From: Candidatus Kuenenia stuttgartensis
GTDB lineage: Bacteria > Planctomycetota > Planctomycetia > Isosphaerales > Isosphaeraceae
Direction: 5' to 3'
Length of the DNA stretch: 5,212 nt
NCBI GenBank assembly: GCA_945872325.1
Contig: CAMBZY010000260.1
Coordinates: forward strand, 1 to 5,212
The translations under genes and the position numbers were made by a program. Of the stretch, positions 1 to 4,280 are shown piece by piece. The notes below the pieces were generated by a model. That model searched no databases, was not told the origin of the DNA, and was given only the letters and a program-made list of their open reading frames with translations. Each line of letters begins with the position of its first letter. Within the stretch, counting starts at the first letter, position 1.

Positions 1-183
1 GTGAAGCAGGTCCTTTCGGAAATTGTGGATCGGAATCAGCAGTTGATCGTTATCGCAGGCGATCGTAAGTCGTTGGAACCACAGCTTCAGGCGGCTGGTT
101 TTACGAAGATCGTAGTTGTGCCACTGAAGGAACTTACAGACGTTGTCAAGCCTGCTGAACTCGAGCCTGGGGCGTCGAAATAA
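1..183 (+). CDS. C-terminal end of a probable M16-family (insulinase-like) zinc peptidase, 5' partial
   Basis: Only the last 60 codons are present, ending at a TAA at 181-183. The GTG at position 1 is probably an internal valine, because no leader or ribosome binding site can be seen and the protein starts mid-fold. The visible part is a helix (VKQVLSEIVDRNQ), a hydrophobic strand (QLIVIAGDRKSLEPQL), then 'AAGFTKIVVVPLKEL'. A helix followed by 'vivvGD...l.p.L...G...i..vd' is the usual end of M16 peptidases and their non-catalytic partners, where the GD strand closes the last alpha/beta domain. The zinc-binding HxxEH motif would lie upstream of the window, so activity cannot be judged. The family call is inference from one short motif, and another alpha/beta protein remains possible. 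The ABA4-like gene follows after 52 bases. Confidence 0.5.
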   Translation: MKQVLSEIVDRNQQLIVIAGDRKSLEPQLQAAGFTKIVVVPLKELTDVVKPAELEPGASK

Positions 184-184
184 G

Positions 185-199
185 CCCGAGTGAATCGGG
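185..199. repeat. Short inverted repeat after the peptidase stop codon
   Basis: CCCGA (185-189) and TCGGG (195-199) are complementary around a 5-base GTGAA loop, starting two bases after the TAA. The stem is only 5 bp and no T-run follows, so it is a weak terminator candidate at best. It may be chance. Confidence 0.3.
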
Positions 200-220
200 G
201 CCGGATTCCAACTTTTACCG

Positions 221-225
221 AAAGG
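221..225 (+). promoter_or_regulatory. Ribosome binding site of the ABA4-like gene
   Basis: AAAGG lies 10 bases before the first ATG of an ATGATG pair (236 and 239). Spacing to the first ATG is closer to normal, so 236 is taken as the start. The second ATG would shorten the protein by one residue. Confidence 0.45.
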
Positions 226-235
226 TTCTCCTGAG

Positions 236-703
236 ATGATGCCAGCACCTGTTTCGCCCGCTTGGGCAGAGACCGCTTTTCAAGTCGTCAATACACTGGT
301 TTTGCCAGGCTGGATGATCTTGTTTTTCGCTCCGAGGTGGAAGTTTGGGGCGTGGCTTGTTTCGGGCGTGATCATACCGGGCGTTTTGGCCGTTGCTTAT
401 CTGGGGCTGGTGGTTGCATCCATGGGAATGCCTGGTGCAGCGGGCTTAGATGCGTTTTTTACATTGGCGGGCGTGATGACTTTGTTTGACAACCCGGTCG
501 GAATGGTGGCGGGTTGGACACATTACCTGGTTTTCGACATGGCGATTGGTGCATGGGAGGTGCGTGATTCATCCAAAAACGGGATCCCGCACAAGTGGGT
601 TGCTCCCTGCTTGTTCTTCACTCTGATGCTTGGGCCGGTCGGATTTTTGATGTATCTATCGCTCCGGACTTGGCGAACAAAAAAAATTGGTCTTGAGGTT
701 TGA
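236..703 (+). CDS. ABA4-like (DUF4281) family integral membrane protein
   Basis: This 155-residue, strongly hydrophobic protein has about four membrane helices, near residues 13-33, 39-62, 90-107 and 121-143. The second half carries the signature of the ABA4-like family. It reads 'GWTHYLVFDMAIGAWEVRD' (93-111), then 'GIPH' (116-119), 'APCLFFTLMLGP' (123-134) and 'GFLMYLSLR' (136-144). The length is typical of bacterial members. In plants, ABA4 is a plastid membrane protein needed to make neoxanthin from violaxanthin. Bacterial members have no settled function, so a carotenoid role here is only a possibility, and no carotenoid gene is visible nearby. The conserved H96, D101, R110, D111 and H119 are the obvious candidate functional residues. 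The C-terminus is basic (RTWRTKK), which suggests a cytoplasmic end. A run of eight A (679-686) lies in the last codons. The gene is separated by 52 and 151 bases from its neighbours, so operon membership is uncertain. Confidence 0.82.
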   Translation: MMPAPVSPAWAETAFQVVNTLVLPGWMILFFAPRWKFGAWLVSGVIIPGVLAVAYLGLVVASMGMPGAAGLDAFFTLAGVMTLFDNPVGMVAGWTHYLVFDMAIGAWEVRDSSKNGIPHKWVAPCLFFTLMLGPVGFLMYLSLRTWRTKKIGLEV

Positions 704-747
704 GCCGTTTTTTCTGTTTTTGCGACCGCTGATTTTCCGATAGCAGG

Positions 748-780
748 GACATGAACATATCTCGATCGTGATGTCATGTC
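748..780. repeat. 7-bp inverted repeat in the 704-854 intergenic gap
   Basis: GACATGA (748-754) and TCATGTC (774-780) are perfect reverse complements separated by 19 bases, with a CGATCG palindrome inside the spacer. This could be an operator or part of a leader RNA. There is no T-run after it, so a terminator is unlikely. The symmetry is seen directly; any role is inference. Confidence 0.4.
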
Positions 781-796
781 GCAATTGAGCATATGG

Positions 797-820
797 TTTT
801 CGTCATGGATGCGACGAAAA
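797..820. repeat. 8-bp perfect inverted repeat (TTTTCGTC/GACGAAAA) upstream of the exported-protein gene
   Basis: TTTTCGTC (797-804) and GACGAAAA (813-820) flank an 8-base loop, ending 34 bases before the ATG at 855. The position fits an operator or a 5'-leader hairpin of the downstream gene. With its A/T-rich base it could also be a weak terminator for the ABA4-like gene, although a T-rich stretch already lies at 708-721. No convincing -35/-10 pair was found in this gap. Confidence 0.45.
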
Positions 821-841
821 TCGAGCAGTTTTAACGGATTC

Positions 842-846
842 AGGGG
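842..846 (+). promoter_or_regulatory. Ribosome binding site of the exported unknown protein
   Basis: AGGGG is placed 8 bases before the ATG at 855. This supports that start, which also puts the twin-arginine pair at residues 3-4. Confidence 0.6.
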
Positions 847-854
847 TCGGTTTC

Positions 855-2180
855 ATGAATCGTCGCGACCTGATGCGCACCGGCCTTGCTTCGGGCATAT
901 TCACAGGATATTCACGCTTTCATTACGGAGCGGATGTCGCAGGGGGAGCTTGGTCACCAACTCCAACGGAATTGCCGCCGATTTCCTCACTCCAGGAACC
1001 TCCCACAAGTTTAAATGAGGCCATCGCCAAGAAGCAGGTGCAGGCGGAATGGCTGATTACCGAACCGTTTAGGGTCAGGTTATCTCTGAAAAATTTATCT
1101 GCCCGTCGAATCTCGATTCACATCGAGCCAGGGACTTTATTGGTCCATGAAAAACAGGCATGGCTGGTGGGCGGCCCGACCAAATATGTTGGACAGTTTG
1201 GTGGACAGTTCCAAGTTCAGGATTTTGGTACAGAGTCCCAGCCGTCTTCGATTCCAGTCTCATCGAACCGGTCAACCTCGATTGTTTTACCGATCATTTC
1301 GCTGACTTCTACAAGCAACGAGAAGTTCACCCAAATCAAAGACGCCCATGTCGTATCTGCCACGGAATGGACTAAGGATGCGAAAGTCATAACAGGCTTA
1401 AAGTCATTGTCTGCAATAGGTTCGTCGATGTCGGTTGCTCAAGGTATCGGTTGGCGGATGGTCAAACAATTAGGCTGGGAACAGTTGTCGAAGCTAGCTG
1501 TGGAAGGAAACGCGTTCAATAATTTTGAACGTCAGTCGATTGACCGTTTTCTTGGGTTGTTGGATGGGCTTGCATCTGATCAAACCGTGGAATCGATTCG
1601 AAACGAATTACTGAAAGATAAACTGACGGTGCTTGTCACAGGTTTTGGTCCGAAGCGAGCCAATGGGGTGAAATATTTGACCGAAAATATTTCCGAATCA
1701 AATTTTATGGGGATGCCTATCGAGCGGACGGAGACTTCACCAGCAGCTTCGCCAAAGTCGGCTGGCCTTAGGCTCGAACTTCATATTGTGGATCAACTTA
1801 AGCCAGGTGCCTTTATCCTTGAGTCATCACTGGCAAGTCGCAGTGGGACCGGCGGAATCTGGATGAAATTCGCCAAGTCGCGGTCACTGCTTCGGTTCGA
1901 CACAGAGATTCCGATGCTCATGGAATCGTTGGAAACTCAATTGGCTCCGTCAGTCGTGGCTCTCAAACGAGCTAGTGCAGGACCGATGACCAACCGATTT
2001 CGGCTGGAAAACCTTTCTCCACTAACACTTTCGAGTGTGGAACTGATGACGAACCTGAATGCGTCTGACCCGGCACTTTTGGAACTGACAGGTTTGGGTG
2101 TGACAGCACGCGGTCGATCGATCGTCAAAATTCCGTCCAACTCAGCCAAAGCAGTTCGGCTCAGATTTGGTGCGATTTAA
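855..2180 (+). CDS. Predicted exported protein of unknown function with a Tat-like N-terminus
   Basis: I do not recognise a family for this 441-residue protein. It opens with 'MNRRDLMRTGLASGIF', a twin-arginine pair at residues 3-4 followed by a short, weakly hydrophobic stretch, as in many planctomycete proteins. The hydrophobic core is modest (residues 10-22), so export by Tat is likely but not certain. Residues 33-50 are Pro/Ser/Thr-rich, like a linker. Residues about 65-150 look like a beta-sandwich: 'FRVRLSLKNLSARRISIHIEPGTLL' resembles domains describing a balanced 'non-zero norm plus IEPGT' strand pattern in exported proteins. Residues about 180-270 are mostly helical (AIGSSMSVAQGIGWRM, FERQSIDRFLGLLDGLASD). 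The last third returns to beta-like strands and ends in 'VRLRFGAI'. There are no cysteines and no obvious catalytic motif, so a structural or binding role is more likely than an enzyme. Codon use resembles its neighbours. The AGGGG site supports the start. The gene stands alone, with gaps of 151 and 700 bases. Confidence 0.75.
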   Translation: MNRRDLMRTGLASGIFTGYSRFHYGADVAGGAWSPTPTELPPISSLQEPPTSLNEAIAKKQVQAEWLITEPFRVRLSLKNLSARRISIHIEPGTLLVHEKQAWLVGGPTKYVGQFGGQFQVQDFGTESQPSSIPVSSNRSTSIVLPIISLTSTSNEKFTQIKDAHVVSATEWTKDAKVITGLKSLSAIGSSMSVAQGIGWRMVKQLGWEQLSKLAVEGNAFNNFERQSIDRFLGLLDGLASDQTVESIRNELLKDKLTVLVTGFGPKRANGVKYLTENISESNFMGMPIERTETSPAASPKSAGLRLELHIVDQLKPGAFILESSLASRSGTGGIWMKFAKSRSLLRFDTEIPMLMESLETQLAPSVVALKRASAGPMTNRFRLENLSPLTLSSVELMTNLNASDPALLELTGLGVTARGRSIVKIPSNSAKAVRLRFGAI

Positions 2181-2230
2181 GTGTCAGGTGGAAAGTAATT
2201 TTCAGATTTTGTGGTGATTGGGTCTTCTGC

Positions 2231-2242
2231 CCCCGATCGGGG
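2231..2242. repeat. Perfect 12-base palindrome CCCCGATCGGGG
   Basis: The palindrome lies 50 bases after the stop of the exported-protein gene. As RNA it would give a 4-bp G/C stem with a GATC loop. There is no T-run after it, so it is not a classical terminator. It could end transcription weakly or be a protein site. Confidence 0.35.
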
Positions 2243-2337
2243 ATCCAACAGTCCGTTTCCGCAGAGATGGTTTTATCGCATAACTTTTCCGAGTCTTTTG
2301 GATATGGTTGCAAAATCCTGTGTGTCAATAGTTTAAG

Positions 2338-2360
2338 TGCTGCAGACAGGGTCTGTAGCA
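2338..2360. repeat. 10-bp hairpin with AGG triloop
   Basis: TGCTGCAGAC (2338-2347) pairs with GTCTGTAGCA (2351-2360) around an AGG loop, with one G-T wobble. Flanking bases allow an alternative register, GTGCTGC/GCAGCAC (2337-2343 with 2358-2364), with a 3-base bulge. It is the longest simple stem in the gap. No T-run follows, so a terminator is less likely than a structured RNA or a remnant of a repeat. Confidence 0.5.
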
Positions 2361-2463
2361 GCACGGGTTGAATCCTTTCATAAGCGATTGGCCAAAACTT
2401 ACCGCCACTCTTCCTGCTCCCGTTGGTTCTTTAGCATTGGCGCAGAAACAACTCAAACAAGAA

Positions 2464-2528
2464 GCGTAAAGCATAGATATAACTGCGGTTACGCCAATCC
2501 AGGCTATTGGCCCTTAGGTTGGACCTAA
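2464..2528. repeat. Cluster of consecutive short stem-loops
   Basis: GCGTAA (2464-2469) pairs with TTACGC (2489-2494), CCAAT (2494-2498) with ATTGG (2506-2510), and TTAGGT (2514-2519) with ACCTAA (2523-2528) around a TGG loop. The first two stems share base 2494, so they would compete or stack. Three successive stems in 65 bases suggest a folded RNA, but each is short and chance cannot be excluded. I cannot assign it to any known RNA family. Confidence 0.35.
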
Positions 2529-2557
2529 ACCCCAATCACGCTCAGAAGTGGATTTCT

Positions 2558-2583
2558 GTAGGCCCGGTCCCCTGACCGGGCGG
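2558..2583 (+). repeat. REP-like copy 1
   Basis: GTAG (2558-2561) is followed by an 8-bp perfect stem, GCCCGGTC (2562-2569) with GACCGGGC (2574-2581), around a CCCT loop, then GG. TTTT follows at 2584-2587, so on the + strand it could also act as a terminator-like hairpin in the long gap. Confidence 0.75.
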
Positions 2584-2610
2584 TTTTCGCTCTTTCAGTC
2601 AATACGCATG

Positions 2611-2635
2611 TAACATGTTATGCCAAATCGATTTG
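2611..2635. repeat. Two adjacent palindromes at the centre of the REPIN-like element
   Basis: TAACATGTTA (2611-2620, 10 bases) and CAAATCGATTTG (2624-2635, 12 bases) are perfect palindromes three bases apart. The midpoint of the whole element (about 2622) falls between them. They are A/T-rich, unlike the G/C-rich terminal stems, and might be protein sites or cruciform-forming DNA. Confidence 0.45.
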
Positions 2636-2661
2636 CATCGTTCTAAAAATAAGGCCAAAGC

Positions 2662-2687
2662 CCGCCATGTCAGGGGACATGGCCTAC
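2662..2687 (-). repeat. REP-like copy 2 (inverted)
   Basis: Read on the minus strand, GTAG (2687-2684) is followed by GCCATGTC, loop CCCT, GACATGGC, then GG. On the + strand the stem arms are 2664-2671 and 2676-2683. Over 26 bases it matches copy 1 at 22 positions. The four differences are two base pairs in which C-G became A-T and G-C became T-A, so the stem is fully kept. Confidence 0.75.
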
Positions 2688-2734
2688 ATAACACGTTCTT
2701 TCTTACAGGATTATGAATCACTGTTGGGCTCTGC

Positions 2735-2760
2735 CTCAAATCTCAGACTCAAACTCCAGA
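2735..2760. repeat. Imperfect tandem 13-mer
   Basis: CTCAAATCTCAGA (2735-2747) is followed directly by CTCAAACTCCAGA (2748-2760), 10 of 13 identical, and then a partial TTTCAGA. It is short enough to be chance or slippage. Confidence 0.3.
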
Positions 2761-2822
2761 TTTCAGAATGAGAGGGGTATAGTTCTAATAAAGACTCCCG
2801 TTCCCAAGGAAATTACAGTAAA

Positions 2823-2894
2823 ATGACTTGGTCTAAAGCGACACAATTCACGCTTTCAATCTCACCGGGGTTTGAACACCATGGTTCCGTATAG
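2823..2894 (+). other. Possible 23-codon upstream ORF overlapping the phosphoesterase start
   Basis: ATG at 2823 opens a frame that ends at TAG 2892-2894, past the phosphoesterase ATG at 2881 and in another frame. AAGGA at 2806-2810 precedes it by 12 bases, a rather long spacing. If translated, it could couple or dampen expression of the phosphoesterase. The peptide (MTWSKATQFTLSISPGF...) has no features I recognise. Chance is the simpler reading. Confidence 0.15.
2867..2870 (+). promoter_or_regulatory. Probable ribosome binding site of the phosphoesterase gene
   Basis: GGGG ends 10 bases before ATG 2881 but only 1 base before the in-frame TTG at 2872. This decides for the ATG. It is a weak Shine-Dalgarno sequence. 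Confidence 0.45.
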
Positions 2895-4275
2895 ATTTCA
2901 GCCAGGCTTTTGGCTACAACTGGTTTTCAGTGTAGGGATTGCATCGTTTTCACAGCCAGTTGGATTGATTGCGCACGATGCGCCACATAAGCATCCGGAA
3001 GCAGAGGCACACAAGCCTACGCCTTTGCCTGATCGGATCAACCTCTGTGTGACGCAGACTCCTGCCAAAAGTGTAGCCGTGACCTGGCGGACGGATCTTT
3101 CGGTGAATCAAGGACTTGTAGAAGTTGCGCCGGCACAGTCTGGCCCGATATTCATTCGAACACCGAGGCAGTTGAAGGCGGTGAAGGAGGATCTGAAGTC
3201 GGATCTTTCGGAGGCGCGATATCATAGTGTCGTGATTGATCAACTCGAGCCTGAAACTGTTTATGCTTATCGGGTTGGTGATGGGTTGAACTGGTCGGAA
3301 TGGTTTCACTTCCGGACCGCTCCAGCAAGCTCTAAGCCCTTTCAGTTTATATACTTTGGCGATGCTCAGAACGATGTGAAAAGTCTTTGGTCAAGAGTGA
3401 TCCGCTCGGCATTTCAGGATGCCCCCAAAGCTGCTTTACTGATTCATGCAGGCGATTTGATCAACTCACCGAACAAGGATGGGGAATGGGGCGAATGGTT
3501 TGGTGCGGCAGGCTTTATCAACGGGATGATGCCGATTCTGGCCACGCCGGGTAATCATGAATACTCCAGGTCAGATAAGGGGCCAGTTCTTTCGAAGCAC
3601 TGGAAGCCGCAATTCAACTTGCCTTCCAACGGCCCAGCCGGGCTTGAAGAAACATGCTATTTTATTGACTATGCAGGAGTTCGATTCGTCTCTTTGAATT
3701 CCAATGAGCGTCAGGAAGAGCAGGGCAAGTGGTTGGATTCGACGCTTTCGAACAACCCGAACCGCTGGACGATCCTGACCTTTCACCACCCAATTTATTC
3801 GGCCGCCAAGGGACGTGACAACAAGCAGTTGCGCGTGATGTGGCAGCCGATTTTTGACAAGCACAAGGTGGACCTTGTGCTGACAGGTCACGACCACACA
3901 TATGCCCGAAGTGGGCTGCTGATGTTTGATAATGCTGGTACGGGAACGACGGTTCGCGATCCTAAGTCGGGAACGGTTTACGTGGTTTCCGTGAGTGGGC
4001 CAAAGATGTACAGGGTGGAGCGGGAAGACTGGATGAAACGAGCGGCTGAAAACACGCAGCTTTATCAGATCATTGAGGTGGATGGCGATCATATTCGTTA
4101 TGAGTCGAGAACGGCGATCGGGACTTTGTACGATGCCTTCGAACTGGTGAAGCAAGCGGCTGGGAAGCCGAATGTTTTGATTGAGAAAGTGCCTATGACG
4201 CCTGAGCGATTGGGCGAGGAGGTTCGGACAGGTCGTTCGCAGTCGATGGATCGTCAATCGGGATTTACTCGATAA
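2881..4275 (+). CDS. Secreted calcineurin-like metallophosphoesterase with purple-acid-phosphatase-like N-terminal domain
   Basis: The protein has 464 residues from ATG 2881. An in-frame TTG at 2872 would add three, but has no usable binding site. Residues 1-31 form a signal peptide: R5, a hydrophobic stretch at 9-23, and likely cleavage near 'GLIA-HD'. A His-rich segment follows (H32, H36, H38, H44). Residues about 51-147 are a fibronectin-III/PAP N-terminal-type beta domain ('AVTWRTD', 'LEPETVYAYRVGD', 'FHFRTAP'). Residues about 153-343 are the catalytic metallophosphatase domain. It has all core metal-binding motifs: GDAQ (D161), GDLIN (D192), GNHE (N225, H226), FHHP (H302/H303) and GHDH (H337, H339). 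A two-metal phosphohydrolase acting outside the cytoplasm is therefore well supported, but the substrate is unknown. True purple acid phosphatases have GDxxY, whose Tyr binds ferric iron; here that position is N195, so it may use other metals and not be purple. The tail (about 365-464) is basic and unassigned. The RNase HII-like gene follows after 5 bases. Confidence 0.88.
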   Translation: MVPYRFQPGFWLQLVFSVGIASFSQPVGLIAHDAPHKHPEAEAHKPTPLPDRINLCVTQTPAKSVAVTWRTDLSVNQGLVEVAPAQSGPIFIRTPRQLKAVKEDLKSDLSEARYHSVVIDQLEPETVYAYRVGDGLNWSEWFHFRTAPASSKPFQFIYFGDAQNDVKSLWSRVIRSAFQDAPKAALLIHAGDLINSPNKDGEWGEWFGAAGFINGMMPILATPGNHEYSRSDKGPVLSKHWKPQFNLPSNGPAGLEETCYFIDYAGVRFVSLNSNERQEEQGKWLDSTLSNNPNRWTILTFHHPIYSAAKGRDNKQLRVMWQPIFDKHKVDLVLTGHDHTYARSGLLMFDNAGTGTTVRDPKSGTVYVVSVSGPKMYRVEREDWMKRAAENTQLYQIIEVDGDHIRYESRTAIGTLYDAFELVKQAAGKPNVLIEKVPMTPERLGEEVRTGRSQSMDRQSGFTR

Positions 4276-4280
4276 TATTG

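Larger units (their letters stand above)
2558..2687. repeat. REPIN/BIME-like element: two inverted REP-like hairpins, GTAG ends outward
   Basis: The 130-base unit has one REP-like copy at each end, in opposite orientation, with the GTAG tetranucleotides at the outer edges and 78 bases between the copies. REP elements of Proteobacteria have the same design, a GTAG/GTRG tetranucleotide followed by a hairpin. Inverted pairs of them (REPINs, BIMEs) are moved by a REP-associated tyrosine transposase (RAYT) acting in trans. No transposase is in this window, so the element would be non-autonomous. The pairing and inversion are seen directly; mobility is inference. Confidence 0.7.
2181..2880. other. 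700-base non-coding region rich in hairpins
   Basis: No open frame here looks like a protein. What it holds, in order: a CCCCGATCGGGG palindrome at 2231-2242, a 10-bp hairpin at 2338-2360, a run of short stem-loops at 2464-2528, a two-copy REP-like element at 2558-2687, an imperfect tandem 13-mer at 2735-2760, and the leader of the phosphoesterase gene. I found no tRNA, rRNA, known riboswitch or clear sigma-70 promoter. A weak TATAGT at 2778-2783 has no good -35 partner. Confidence 0.65.

Noticed and set aside
679..686. Run of eight A near the end of the ABA4-like gene as a slippage site
   Set aside because: A shift would change only the last few residues, and nothing downstream suggests a programmed product.
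2161..2364. Minus-strand 67-codon frame with GTG start and a well-placed AAAGGA
   Set aside because: The binding site is attractive, but the peptide has no recognisable motif, its start lies inside the 10-bp hairpin, and its end overlaps the preceding gene. It would need conservation to be believed.
2364..2376. CGGGTTGAATCC resembling a tRNA T-arm
   Set aside because: The T-loop is one base short and no matching acceptor, D or anticodon stems are found around it.
2337..2528. Plus-strand 63-codon frame starting with GTG
   Set aside because: It has no ribosome binding site, runs through the hairpins, and the composition is not protein-like.
2558..2687. CRISPR array
   Set aside because: There are only two copies, in opposite orientation, with a 78-base gap. 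This does not fit direct repeats with regular spacers.
2872..2880. TTG at 2872 as start of the phosphoesterase
   Set aside because: The only Shine-Dalgarno-like GGGG would be one base away. ATG 2881 has proper spacing and leaves a normal signal peptide.
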